DNA of 63,271 bases from RGIG5952 sp045603485 (GCA_045603485.1 JAZUMF010000110.1:1-63271); one strand, 5' to 3'. Counted from the first letter of the stretch, positions 42,940-52,407 are shown. The notes: generated by a model from the sequence alone, not told the origin. Translations and numbers: made by a program.

Positions 42940-45012
42940 TTAACTTCTAAACAACTTCTCATAAACCATGCGCAATGGCCATGTAACAAATCTGCCGCAG
43001 CGATACGATAGTGAAGTCATTATTTTCTTAAGCTTTTTATTTTCCTTTTTCAAATTACTGACTAAATTATCTCGATTACTTTGGTTCCTTATCTGCTGAT
43101 CAATATTCAATCTATATTGTGTGCTTAAAACGACAAGCAGTTCCTCCCCTCTTTTTGTATACTCATAAGCGGTTTTGTATATTCCGAAATCAACATCTTC
43201 ATCTTTTATATTTGGGAAACGCAATGACTCTAATCCATATTCTTGAAGTGCTTCAAATGATTTCATCATACCGGCTGCAGTTTTTCTTGAGAATAAGTAC
43301 CAAAAACAACCTTTAACGGCTGCATTATAAAATTGTTTTTGTAAGATTAAATCGTCAATAGGTATCTGTTCGTGAATCTCCAAAAATGCCTCCAGAAAAC
43401 TTGTTGGATGTTTATCACTAGTACCCATTTGGCTGGCACTTAAATTTGAACGATAATAATAAAAACTAAGGGGTTCAAAACAAATTCTTTCTGCAAAAAT
43501 AAGAGCCGTCAAAACAAAAAAGACATCATCACAAGGGGGTGTCTGATGAAAAAGGATTTTTTTGTCTATAATAAAATCCCGCAGATACATTTTATTCCAA
43601 GGTGCGTATCCTGGCCCACTAAAGATATTTATATCAGGCGTATGGCAATTTGCCTGCGAATGCTCAATGTATAATTTTGGCAAAGACCGTTCCCTGAATA
43701 TATCATTTCTAACATCTACAATATAGTTTCCGGCAACGATAACATCCGATTGCTCTTGTTCGCCATCTTGCACCATCTTCTCTAACATATCAGGTCTACA
43801 AAAATCATCGGCGTCGGAAAAAAACAGCCACTTGCCTTTTGATTCCTCTAAGCCTCTGTTGCGGGCGATAGCTGCTCCGGAATTAGGTTGTGAAACAACC
43901 CTGAACCTTGTATCAAATTTTGCGAATTTTTCGCATATTGCCTTGGAATTGTCTGTTGAGCCGTCATCTATACAAAGAACTTCAATATTCTGAAGCGTTT
44001 GAGACGCAAGCGAGATCAGCATCATCGGTAGATATAGCTCTGCGTTATAGATAGGCATGACAACGGTAGCACAGGTGCCATCACCGATTCTAACATTATT
44101 TTTGCAATTGAAGATTTGTCGCCATAGCACAATACCTTCGGCAATATCCATATATTGCCACCATAAATAGCTGTAAATATGCTCAGGGCGATTCCATGGC
44201 TTTACGATACCTGCAAAATGAACAATCTTATAACCGCCATTTTGATGCATTGACTGAGACTGAATTCGTCCTGGTATTGCCATAAAATTCCACGAGGAAG
44301 GGATATCTTTGATTCTGCCCTTACAACAGAAATTGAGAGCATCCTGATCTCCAAAATAATGAGCCCCTTTAACTGCAATATCAATCAATTTATCTACTGT
44401 AATTTGCTCTCTAAAGGCATTGCAGTTAAACAATAAAACACCTGCATTTATATAATCATCGAATGAATCAAATCCATATTTTTTAGCAAATTCAAGATAG
44501 CCTGGGAAGGAAATGATACCTTTTGTTCCGACATCCTTACATCCTCCTAAAAGGTTATCATCAATATCAATATCATAAAGTTCTCCGATATTATTGCAGA
44601 CAACCAAATCAATGTCTAAATACAACACCTTGCTGTATCGTACTAATATATAGGGCAAAAAGAGCCGGTAAAGAATAGCTGCCGTAAAATATTTTTTTGA
44701 ATCAAAACGATGGGCCGATGTGGCAACTGCAATTTTTTTAATATCAACAAAACGAATCGATAAGTTTTTGACTCCGAGATAATTTGAAGCGAATTTATTT
44801 TGGCATTCGATTGGTAAGGAGTTATGAAAAATCAGAATGTCAAGATTTCTATCATGCGTATTTGCTAAAATTGAACTTAATGTAACCTTCAAATAGGGAA
44901 GATAATTCTCATCTACATTAAAGGCAATAGGCACATTGCTCTTGTCAAACGCGGGTGCAATGTCCTTGCGCGCAAACAAACTTATATCCAGCGAATGTTT
45001 AATACCACTCAT
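42940..45012 (-). CDS. Two-domain glycosyltransferase: GT8 + GT2
   Basis: 690 residues. The N-terminal GT8 (LgtC-like) domain runs from IPIAFNVDENYLPYLKVTLS through VLYLDIDLVVCNN (DxD), INAGVLLFN, QDALNFCCKGRI and KIVHFAGIVKPWN. The C-terminal GT2 domain begins near residue 320 (ATVVMPIYNAELYLPMMLIS, CIDDGSTDNSKAICEKF, SDADDFCRPDMLEKMV). A short coiled coil (NLVSNLKKENKKLKKIM) closes the protein. One chain with two sugar transferases suggests two consecutive additions. It overlaps the next gene upstream by four bases. Confidence 0.85.
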   Translation of the reverse strand: MSGIKHSLDISLFARKDIAPAFDKSNVPIAFNVDENYLPYLKVTLSSILANTHDRNLDILIFHNSLPIECQNKFASNYLGVKNLSIRFVDIKKIAVATSAHRFDSKKYFTAAILYRLFLPYILVRYSKVLYLDIDLVVCNNIGELYDIDIDDNLLGGCKDVGTKGIISFPGYLEFAKKYGFDSFDDYINAGVLLFNCNAFREQITVDKLIDIAVKGAHYFGDQDALNFCCKGRIKDIPSSWNFMAIPGRIQSQSMHQNGGYKIVHFAGIVKPWNRPEHIYSYLWWQYMDIAEGIVLWRQIFNCKNNVRIGDGTCATVVMPIYNAELYLPMMLISLASQTLQNIEVLCIDDGSTDNSKAICEKFAKFDTRFRVVSQPNSGAAIARNRGLEESKGKWLFFSDADDFCRPDMLEKMVQDGEQEQSDVIVAGNYIVDVRNDIFRERSLPKLYIEHSQANCHTPDINIFSGPGYAPWNKMYLRDFIIDKKILFHQTPPCDDVFFVLTALIFAERICFEPLSFYYYRSNLSASQMGTSDKHPTSFLEAFLEIHEQIPIDDLILQKQFYNAAVKGCFWYLFSRKTAAGMMKSFEALQEYGLESLRFPNIKDEDVDFGIYKTAYEYTKRGEELLVVLSTQYRLNIDQQIRNQSNRDNLVSNLKKENKKLKKIMTSLSYRCGRFVTWPLRMVYEKLFRS

Positions 45013-46115
45013 CGTAAACTCCTTACCAGTTTCAAAACAAATCTTACAGGGAAAGTAACAAGCAGACCGATTCTATATGAAATAGATTGGCTGATACTAT
45101 CAGCGTTCTTCAAATCTTTAATATTCGTCCAAAGCCACTCTTCAAAAGTCATTGTAATAAAAGCGTTATACTTATTCCACAAAATGTCAGCATACGGGCC
45201 TACAATATCTTTCTGTCTAATAGAATCCAATCCTAATTCCTTCAAAAAACGACCTTGCATTTGGTCAAACCATTGGTGCGCTGAAACCACGGAATTGAAT
45301 GTTAACAGCCTCCCCATGACTAATGACACCAATGCCCTTGTAATATAAATTTTTCTAAATTCTTCCCATAGATTATCTTTCTCGAGCATAACACGAAGCG
45401 ATTTATATGCTTTTACGACATCAAAGGGAAATCTGTCTTTCCCGCTTTGGATATTTTCCTTTAACCATTGCCTGTAATGAAGCAAAACCTTAGGCAATGC
45501 AACAACACGACTTGCGCTTGCCATTGTATGAATCGTAAAGCGTATATCGTTGCTTTCAAAAGTTTCTTGATAGAGAAATTGTCCTTCACGAATAAAATCT
45601 AACCTATAAAGCTTTGTCCAGGTAGCAGTCACGCCAAATGCGCCAAAAGTCTCCTCGCTTGGTTTAAACAAACCGCGCGGCAGTTGAGAAGCGTAGGCTA
45701 ATGTCTTTTTTTCAAAAAGCTTTCCATCTATCAAGACATCTGCATCAAAAATCACAATTTGAGCGTCAAACTTTTCGCCCTTTTTAACGGCAGCTTTGAG
45801 AAGATCAGGCTCAAATCGGTCATCTGCATCCAAAGCAATAAACCACTTGCCCCTGGCAACAGATATTCCCAAGTTACGCGCACAGCCGGCATATTTATGC
45901 TCAGAATGGAGAATGCGAATACGCGAATCGTTATCTGCCGCCGATTGCAATATTTTTAACGAGGCATCTGTTGAACCGTCATCAACAAAGATAAATTCAG
46001 CATCGCGTAAGCTCTGCTTCTGTAAATCCTCAATTGCCTCGGGTAAATACTTTTCTGCATTATATACGGGAACAACAACTGAAACCACAGGGAATTGGTT
46101 TAATGACTCGCCCAT
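45009..46115 (-). CDS. Family 2 glycosyltransferase
   Basis: 368 residues. GT-A fold: VSVVVPVYNAEKYLPEAIED, FVDDGSTDASLKILQSAAD, GCARNLGISVARGKWFIALD with ADDRFEPDLL. The C-terminus resembles the other GT2 proteins in the cluster (YRIGLLVTFPVRFVLKLVRS), a shared amphipathic tail that may bind the membrane. It lies 6 bases after the dehydrogenase gene and is translationally coupled (ATGA) to the GT8-GT2 gene. Confidence 0.85.
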   Translation of the reverse strand: MGESLNQFPVVSVVVPVYNAEKYLPEAIEDLQKQSLRDAEFIFVDDGSTDASLKILQSAADNDSRIRILHSEHKYAGCARNLGISVARGKWFIALDADDRFEPDLLKAAVKKGEKFDAQIVIFDADVLIDGKLFEKKTLAYASQLPRGLFKPSEETFGAFGVTATWTKLYRLDFIREGQFLYQETFESNDIRFTIHTMASASRVVALPKVLLHYRQWLKENIQSGKDRFPFDVVKAYKSLRVMLEKDNLWEEFRKIYITRALVSLVMGRLLTFNSVVSAHQWFDQMQGRFLKELGLDSIRQKDIVGPYADILWNKYNAFITMTFEEWLWTNIKDLKNADSISQSISYRIGLLVTFPVRFVLKLVRSLR

Positions 46116-46121
46116 AAGCGT

Positions 46122-47171
46122 CTACCTTTTGACATCCCTATTAATCCAATATCTTGGCATACCGCCCTCAAAGAATTCAACTGCATCACGCATCATTGCC
46201 GCTGGACTGTCACTATATGAATTAATAGTATCTCCACCGCGATGATTTGTTAAAGTACAATTATCAAGACCAAAGAGAGGATTGTCAGTATCAATCGGTT
46301 CTTTATCAAAGACATCAACCGAGGCACCCATGATAACATTGTTTTTTAGAGCATCAGCAAGTGCCTTGTAGTCTACCATATAAGACCTGGCAGTATTGAT
46401 AAAATAGCTGGTAGGCTTCATCAAAGAAAACTCCTTCTCCCCTAGAAGAATTGCCTTACGGCTTAATCTCGCATGGAGAGAAACGATATCTGCCTCTTTA
46501 AGAAGAGTCTCAAGCGGAACAAAACGCGCTATGTTTTTGTTGATAAACTCATGTCCGGCAAATGGATCTGAAATCAGGAAACGGCAACCAAATATTTGCA
46601 GCTTTTCATAAACAAGACGGGCAACAGCGCCGAAGCCTATAAGGCCGATTGTCATATCTTTCATCTCGTGGATACAGGTTTGCGTATTGGGATATTTTTC
46701 GCGCCACTCTCCCTTCTCTATTGCCATTGCCGAGCGCGTTATATTGCGGGTTTCGTTGAGCATTAAGCCAATCGTAAATTCTGCAACGGCATTGGCATTG
46801 TGGCTTGGATTCATTATTACACCGATGTTGCGCTCTGTACATGCCGCAAGGTCGATATTCTCGTGCCCTCCCCGGTTACATAAAACAAGCTTAAGCTTTT
46901 TTGCGTGGTCTAACAGGGTCTTCGTTATAGGGCAAAGATGGCACATTATCACATCAGCATCCCTGACGGCAGTTAAGAGTCCCTCGGGGAGCTCCAGCGT
47001 CTCAAATCCGCCCGTCTCAATAACCTTAACGATGTGGCGCATTTCATGGCGGGAGTTAACACCAAAATAGAAATAATCGACTTGATTAAATGTCAATCCG
47101 TCAAAACCCTCTATTCCATTACGCATCATATCGGGCGTAATAAAAATATCACCAATTGCTACACACTTCAT
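46122..47171 (-). CDS. D-2-hydroxyacid dehydrogenase family oxidoreductase
   Basis: 349 residues. NAD-binding DMTIGLIGFGAVARLVYEKL (about residues 170-190). The catalytic residues of the family are Arg in INTARSYMVDYKALADAL, Glu in SVDVFDKEPIDTDNPL and His in CTLTNHRGGDT. Typical members oxidise D-2-hydroxyacids. It is immediately downstream (32 bases) of an IspD/TarI cytidylyltransferase, and so may supply or process the alditol or glycerate unit to be activated. This context use is inferred, not seen in the protein. The gene belongs to the minus-strand glycan cluster. Confidence 0.85.
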   Translation of the reverse strand: MKCVAIGDIFITPDMMRNGIEGFDGLTFNQVDYFYFGVNSRHEMRHIVKVIETGGFETLELPEGLLTAVRDADVIMCHLCPITKTLLDHAKKLKLVLCNRGGHENIDLAACTERNIGVIMNPSHNANAVAEFTIGLMLNETRNITRSAMAIEKGEWREKYPNTQTCIHEMKDMTIGLIGFGAVARLVYEKLQIFGCRFLISDPFAGHEFINKNIARFVPLETLLKEADIVSLHARLSRKAILLGEKEFSLMKPTSYFINTARSYMVDYKALADALKNNVIMGASVDVFDKEPIDTDNPLFGLDNCTLTNHRGGDTINSYSDSPAAMMRDAVEFFEGGMPRYWINRDVKR

Positions 47172-47203
47172 AATACAATCTCCTGTCGTAGACTATTTTG
47201 CTG

Positions 47204-47920
47204 CTATTGACTTACGCCATCACGGATTAGGCACTCAGCCAATGTCAAATCAAACTCTGTTGTAATCTTGAAGTTCATCCTGTCACCTGGGACAATACCC
47301 ACGGTTTTTCCCGCATCAAGATACATTTTTCCCGCCTCGATAAGCTTCAAAATCTCATCCGTTGTAAGTTTTTTTTGCAACCGATTGAACTCGCAAATGC
47401 GGAATGTCTGCGGCCCTTGATCGCAAAAGACCGTAGAGCGCGTTGGGACTGATGAGCTCTTCTTGCCGTCCTCGGCGATAATTACCGTATCAATTGTTGG
47501 CATTGATGTAGTCACCATATCATAGTCGGCAACCATTGTAAAGTTATCGTTAATAATACGCTCTGAGACAAATGGTCTGGCACAGTCGTGGATACAAAGC
47601 AAGTCTCCCTCTGATAAATCTTCGCCACGGAGTTTTACACAATAATCAACGATATTTGCCATCGAAAGAAAACGAGTCTCTCCTCCAGTAATCATATCTA
47701 CCTTCGAAAGGTCTATGTCAAATTTGCAAAGCAACTCATGGCAATAATCCATCCATTGCGGATTCATCGCCAATACCACCTTGGCAACTCCCGATGTCGC
47801 CAAAAATGTGCGGAGAGTTCTAACAACAATTGGAATCCCGGCAATTTCTAAAAACTGCTTGGGAATATTGCGCTCCATACGACTACCGATTCCACCTGCA
47901 AGTATTCCGACAAAATTCAT
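47204..47920 (-). CDS. IspD/TarI family cytidylyltransferase
   Basis: 238 residues from ATG 47920, which has GGAGG 5 bases upstream; ATG 47932 overlaps the acyltransferase stop. Motifs: GILAGGIGSRMERNIPKQFL (CTP-binding), IHDCARPFVSERII, VPTRSTVFCDQGPQTFRI and GDRMNFKITTEFDLTLAECL. The family includes IspD (methylerythritol phosphate) and TarI (ribitol phosphate); both make CDP-alditols. Adjacent TagF-like and LicD genes favour a surface-polymer role. Ribitol, glycerol or another alditol cannot be told apart by sight. Confidence 0.82.
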   Translation of the reverse strand: MNFVGILAGGIGSRMERNIPKQFLEIAGIPIVVRTLRTFLATSGVAKVVLAMNPQWMDYCHELLCKFDIDLSKVDMITGGETRFLSMANIVDYCVKLRGEDLSEGDLLCIHDCARPFVSERIINDNFTMVADYDMVTTSMPTIDTVIIAEDGKKSSSVPTRSTVFCDQGPQTFRICEFNRLQKKLTTDEILKLIEAGKMYLDAGKTVGIVPGDRMNFKITTEFDLTLAECLIRDGVSQ

Positions 47921-47931
47921 AAAATCCTCCA

Positions 47932-49056
47932 TTACGACTTTGCATCTTCGGGACTCGTTTCTCTTGGAATAAAAATATGCTTAGACAAAGCCTTGAGAAG
48001 CCTGCTTCCATAGCGAACGCCCAAATAGCAAAGTACCATAGATAAAGCCACCCCTGAAAGAAATACAAAGAGCGTTTGCCCTTTAGTTAAATCTAAATTC
48101 GCATCACGCAAAAAATGTCTTATGCCATAATGATTCAAGTATAAATAGAGCGAAAAGCTGTTGCACCATCTAAAATCAAATTTGTTCAAAATAGTAATGC
48201 TGCCCCACCGTGAAAAGACCAAAAAGAGAAAAGCAAAGATAAAAACAACGATGACATAATCCCACTTGGCAACTCCTTTAAGTACTGTTCCCTTCCACAT
48301 ATACAGGCAAATCAAGGCTAGAAGTATCAGTTTAATAGCCATAAAGATATAGTTACCTATACTCGTAATTGAAAAAGAACGGGTTACCCGTAAGCTGCAA
48401 TTATACAAAAATACGCCAAGCGAAAGTCCTGCAATCGCGCGAATAACTCCTAGCGTAGTTATAAACCAAAAAACTCTAAAAGAGGAAATCTTCGGCGAAT
48501 TGTTAAAAATTATAGAATAGCAAACAAGAGATAACACCAAAGAACCAATTCCTGAAAAATAATTCCAATATCTCTTAAATAGCGGATATATTACAGCCAT
48601 AGCAATAATCATTGCCGAGATATACCATGATGGGTTATTATATGTCCTTCCGACAAATAACCCTTGCATCCAAAGCATTGATACTTCAAAGAAACTGGTA
48701 GGTATTGAAACAAGCCACCCTTTCAAAGATAACCCGGCAATAGGAATCAATCTCAAAACAAATGCTATTAGAGTTGAAACGAGTACTATCGGATAAATTG
48801 GAGCAATTTTTTTGAAAATAAAGGCGCCTACCTCCGGGCTGTCTTTAGATTGGAGCTTGTGCGCCATAAAATAACCGGATATCATGAAAAAGAACTCGAC
48901 AGCTAAAAAGCCCCTAGGCAGAAAAGAGGTAAAATTGGGAATTCCATTAAAATGGTGTAAAAAAACGGCTATGGCAAAAATTAGCCTCAAGATATCAACT
49001 TCAGGGTTATAAGCCTTAGCGGTATTTGGCGACATTTTAAAAAATTTCTTTAACAT
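47932..49056 (-). CDS. Membrane acyltransferase (family 3)
   Basis: 374 residues and about ten hydrophobic helices. The N-terminus VDILRLIFAIAVFLHHFNGI has the acyltransferase-3 histidine, and GFLAVEFFFMISGYFMAHKL follows. Later: NPSWYISAMIIAMAVIYPLF and a final FNKF-type SLYLYLNHYGIRHFL. Such enzymes O-acetylate surface polysaccharides. The start of the following gene overlaps its stop (TAATG). The gene is AT-rich. Confidence 0.85.
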   Translation of the reverse strand: MLKKFFKMSPNTAKAYNPEVDILRLIFAIAVFLHHFNGIPNFTSFLPRGFLAVEFFFMISGYFMAHKLQSKDSPEVGAFIFKKIAPIYPIVLVSTLIAFVLRLIPIAGLSLKGWLVSIPTSFFEVSMLWMQGLFVGRTYNNPSWYISAMIIAMAVIYPLFKRYWNYFSGIGSLVLSLVCYSIIFNNSPKISSFRVFWFITTLGVIRAIAGLSLGVFLYNCSLRVTRSFSITSIGNYIFMAIKLILLALICLYMWKGTVLKGVAKWDYVIVVFIFAFLFLVFSRWGSITILNKFDFRWCNSFSLYLYLNHYGIRHFLRDANLDLTKGQTLFVFLSGVALSMVLCYLGVRYGSRLLKALSKHIFIPRETSPEDAKS

Positions 49057-49074
49057 CCTTCAATCCCCCTAAGA

Positions 49075-49146
49075 CTATTCAAAAAGTTCACCACGCAAAT
49101 CATCTGGCGGCAAAACGCCTCTTACAAGCATTCCGACAAAATTCAT
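49075..49146 (-). pseudogene. 23-codon chimeric scrap: cytidylyltransferase start joined to SDR-LicD-like end
   Basis: Minus strand reads MNFVGMLVRGVLPPDDLRGE then LFE and stop. Its first six residues match the start of the IspD/TarI gene (MNFVGILAGG), including DNA CATTCCGACAAAATTCAT shared nearly base for base with 47903-47920. Its last part (DLRGELFE) matches the C-terminus of the SDR-LicD protein (VDLRGELFENDDSM). It lies just downstream of the latter's stop. Best read as a leftover of a deletion or rearrangement between these genes, not as a functional peptide. It is too short to be certain. Confidence 0.4.
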
Positions 49147-49159
49147 CAGGCTACGATTA

Positions 49160-51121
49160 TCACATGCTGTCGTCATTTTCAAACAACTCACCCCTAAGGT
49201 CTACATTTCGAAAGTCGACATCGTAATCGCCCGCAAAAAGATATTTCCCAAGATCGATTCTGGCAAAATTATGCGGTGCCTGCCGCTTACAATATGGAGG
49301 AGGCTGCATATATCCATCCCCATAGGCATAAAGCAGATAATTTTTTGGATTCTCTGGAATTGGCGCCATGAAATTGTCCTCAAATGGAATACGCTTTACA
49401 CCTTCCAGCCCACCAAAAGGCATTGTCCCCTGCCCAATAAGTTTACCTACACTATCTATAACATGAGTTGGCGACTTCTCGTTTTTTTTCCAAGAGATAA
49501 CCCAACTGTAAATCGAATGATAAACCCTTATGGGAAATAAAAATTCCAACAGTTTAAGTATAAGCCATTGATGCAGCCTTAATTCATCACGCCTGAGTTC
49601 TTGCCAATAAGCCTGAACCAGATATCCACACTTCGCAGAAAGTTTATCATGTATCTTTGCCAAAATCTTGTTTTTAAATGTTGCATCGTAAACCAAACAA
49701 TCGATAAAAACACCGTCATCTACTGCATGGATGGATGAATATTTCGTTGAGAAATATGTATCTCGCAAACGAATCTTGTCAACCATATAATGACTTTTTG
49801 TGCCATTATAGTAACAAGTGTGAACAAAACGATCTCCTAATTCCTCATCACAGACTTTTCGGAACTTATCAAATTCTGGGCGCAAAAAACCTATGTCATA
49901 ATCATCATCCCATGGAATACTTTTCCCGTTTCTAACTGCTCCCAGCAATGTCCCTCCCGCCAAGAAATAATTAATTCCATGCTTTCGGCAAATTTGATCG
50001 ATTTCACGAAGGATTAGCATCTCTGCTGATTTAAGTTGAGTAAGTCTTCCTTCATAAATGGCCGTATTGCTGTCATAAGAAAAAGGCAGGCAAACTTGAT
50101 AGCATACTATTTTTTTTACCGTATCGCTAAGCGGCAACTCACATTCTTGCAACTTCCAATTTGTTCCGTTAAACTTTAGCGAATTTAAGGATCGATGTTC
50201 AATACTTTTCTTGGGTGAGCAATTATCTGTCAAAGACAAACAATTTGAAAATCCTTCAAAGATTATCCGTTTCAGCATTGCCTTTGAGACTCTGTGAGAT
50301 ACAACATTAAATTCATGACCGGGCACTGCATTATAAAGTGCCCAATAAGCTGCGCAAACGGTATCAGTGACGGTCGTAATATCAACTATTGTACTGTGAT
50401 CCTCATCTGTAATTTCGACTTTCTTTATCTTGAAGGACTCTTCTGCCACTTTAAAAAATTCAGTTGAAAAGGTATTGTCCGCAAGAATACCAAACATATT
50501 AACAGAACGCAAAACCGTCAAATTTAACCCATTGTCACGGACTGCTTCCCGGCAAAAACGATGCAAGTCCAATACATAACATCCAGAAGGACTACGCATC
50601 TCTTCTTTCTTTTCCAGAATATAATCATATTCGCGCTCAGCAACAGCACTAACGCCTTCAGGCACTCCCTTTGGTTCTGGAACGAATATATGCACTACAA
50701 ATCTGACATTCTTAAATCCTTTGGCTGAAGTGAAGGCTTCTTTTATCAGATTCAATATTCGCTCACGGTATTTACATCTTTCGGAATCTACAAAAACGAA
50801 TACCGCAGTGTCATTATTAAGGCAGTCTTTAGGAAATGCTCCGACACTATCATTTGCTGCATTTAATACCGTACACCCTAAAGGATGTTTTTCTGCTGAT
50901 ATTTGTTCAAGTACCTCTGACGCCAAAACCCCAGCTCGGGAACCATCGGAAATTACCAAAATGCGGGAATACTTTGCTACTTTTTTGTTTGCATTGTGTT
51001 TATCAAGAATAACATTGCATCTTCGTGTTTTTTTTATGGCAGTCTTGATAATTGCATACTCATCTTCAATAAGCAATCGCTGCTTGACTTCACATTGAGG
51101 CATTTCTCCTTCATTATTCAT
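49160..51121 (-). CDS. Fusion protein: SDR (nucleotide-sugar epimerase/dehydratase-like) + LicD phosphotransferase
   Basis: 653 residues from ATG 51121 (GGAG 10 bases upstream; open to a GTG at 51154). Residues about 45-295 look like an extended SDR: RILVISDGSRAGVLASEVLE at the expected Rossmann position, and LTVLRSVNMFGILADNT. The glycine pattern and catalytic Tyr-x-x-x-Lys are unclear, so this half may be degenerate. Residues about 364-560 are LicD: LREIDQICRKHGINYFLAGG then TLLGAVRNGKSIPWDDDYDI, with the three Asp at 405-407. LicD/FKRP-type enzymes transfer phosphocholine or phospho-alditols from CDP donors to glycans. The neighbouring TagF and TarI genes favour the latter. It is downstream of the TagF-like gene. 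Confidence 0.75.
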   Translation of the reverse strand: MNNEGEMPQCEVKQRLLIEDEYAIIKTAIKKTRRCNVILDKHNANKKVAKYSRILVISDGSRAGVLASEVLEQISAEKHPLGCTVLNAANDSVGAFPKDCLNNDTAVFVFVDSERCKYRERILNLIKEAFTSAKGFKNVRFVVHIFVPEPKGVPEGVSAVAEREYDYILEKKEEMRSPSGCYVLDLHRFCREAVRDNGLNLTVLRSVNMFGILADNTFSTEFFKVAEESFKIKKVEITDEDHSTIVDITTVTDTVCAAYWALYNAVPGHEFNVVSHRVSKAMLKRIIFEGFSNCLSLTDNCSPKKSIEHRSLNSLKFNGTNWKLQECELPLSDTVKKIVCYQVCLPFSYDSNTAIYEGRLTQLKSAEMLILREIDQICRKHGINYFLAGGTLLGAVRNGKSIPWDDDYDIGFLRPEFDKFRKVCDEELGDRFVHTCYYNGTKSHYMVDKIRLRDTYFSTKYSSIHAVDDGVFIDCLVYDATFKNKILAKIHDKLSAKCGYLVQAYWQELRRDELRLHQWLILKLLEFLFPIRVYHSIYSWVISWKKNEKSPTHVIDSVGKLIGQGTMPFGGLEGVKRIPFEDNFMAPIPENPKNYLLYAYGDGYMQPPPYCKRQAPHNFARIDLGKYLFAGDYDVDFRNVDLRGELFENDDSM

Positions 51122-51160
51122 AAATGCTTTTCTCCATAAATCAGGTAAAATCACATTACA

Positions 51161-52396
51161 TTATATCAAACCCGCAACTAAATCAACAATACGCTCTGAT
51201 GCGCAGCCGTCATCTACGCATCCCTTTTTCTTTAAAAAGGAATCAATATCGGTTAAAAACACTTGCTCGTCAAAGGCAAGAATCCTTCCAATCAACTCAT
51301 CAGAGTTTTTTGCCAAAGGAAATGGCATTTTATCTAGCGGATCATAGAAGCCCCGCTCTGAATCATAGCTGGCAATATCCGTTGCGAACAAAAATCCCGG
51401 GCGCTTGGTATGGATATATTCGCATATCCAACTGGAATAATCGGTAATGCCCGCGTCTGCACAATACATAAGCTCGGCAATATCGGGATAGGCAGAGGCT
51501 GAAACTACCCCCTCTGGAAAAGACAATCCCTCTATCATCTTTTTAGTCCTGGGATGAAATCGCGTTAATATGACCCACTCGCCTCCAAATCGCTTTGATA
51601 AAGCGTGAAGAAGTTTATCGTACGGCAAATCGTATGGCAAAAGCGAGCCGTTATCGCGGAATGTAGGGCCATATAGGCAAAGCTTCTTTTCTAGGGGTAT
51701 AGCCAATGCTGAATAGACCTTGCTTTGAATCTTTTCCTTATCCGACGGATTTTTTTTGAACAGCAAATCATTTCTGGCGTGTCCAAGCCGCTTTATCGTC
51801 GTTTTTTTGAAGTATGTTTCTCTATAATATCCATCCTCAAATGCACTGTTTGAAATGGCTATATCAAAAGTTTTGCCCATCTGAAAACCTGCCAATTTTT
51901 CCAGCAACCCTACAAATCCTTCTTTTTTTGGAAATCGCTTTATTCCCAAAGAGCCGTGCCATGTGTTTATGGCTGTCTGACCGTGCTTTGGCAAATAGCA
52001 CGCGCCGACAATTGTAGCATTATTGTCGATAATTATGTGTGCACTATATAGATGCTTATAAAATTCGTGAGAATACACCTTGGTTAAAGTCACCCCATGG
52101 GGAAATTCACTTGCGTCTCTCTCTACATTGGCACTTTCCCCACCTGTAACCCACACAATTTCATACGGCAGGCCTCTTCTCAATATCTCTTCGCATATAT
52201 ATTTTGGATTGCAATCATATGCCCCGCTGAAGGTAGCAAATACGATTTTATTTTTCTTTACCTTTGTAAAATAGCGACAAATTAAAACCGAAATTATGGC
52301 ACAAGCGAGCCCTGCAAGATGGCATAATGCTCTTAAAAAGGCATGCTTTTTAAGGGCATTTGATAAATTACGCGCTTTTATATATGGATTTAGCAT
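51161..52396 (-). CDS. CDP-glycerol glycerophosphotransferase-like protein (TagF/TagB family)
   Basis: 411 residues. An N-terminal hydrophobic helix (LCHLAGLACAIISVLICRYF) precedes a family core: NKIVFATFSGAYDCNPKYIC, YSAHIIIDNNATIVGACYLP, TINTWHGSLGIKRFPKK (as the first His of the active site), LYGPTFRDNGSLLPYDLPYD, and CADAGITDYSSWICEYIHTK. Teichoic-acid enzymes of this type polymerise or prime glycerol- or ribitol-phosphate from CDP donors. Finding it in a Gram-negative surface cluster with a cytidylyltransferase suggests a phosphodiester-containing capsule. Confidence 0.85.
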   Translation of the reverse strand: MLNPYIKARNLSNALKKHAFLRALCHLAGLACAIISVLICRYFTKVKKNKIVFATFSGAYDCNPKYICEEILRRGLPYEIVWVTGGESANVERDASEFPHGVTLTKVYSHEFYKHLYSAHIIIDNNATIVGACYLPKHGQTAINTWHGSLGIKRFPKKEGFVGLLEKLAGFQMGKTFDIAISNSAFEDGYYRETYFKKTTIKRLGHARNDLLFKKNPSDKEKIQSKVYSALAIPLEKKLCLYGPTFRDNGSLLPYDLPYDKLLHALSKRFGGEWVILTRFHPRTKKMIEGLSFPEGVVSASAYPDIAELMYCADAGITDYSSWICEYIHTKRPGFLFATDIASYDSERGFYDPLDKMPFPLAKNSDELIGRILAFDEQVFLTDIDSFLKKKGCVDDGCASERIVDLVAGLI

Positions 52397-52407
52397 TGCC
52401 CAAGAGA

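Noticed and set aside
49160..51121. Phosphocholine decoration by LicD
   Set aside because: No licA, licB or licC is present; the neighbouring TagF- and TarI-like genes favour a CDP-alditol donor.
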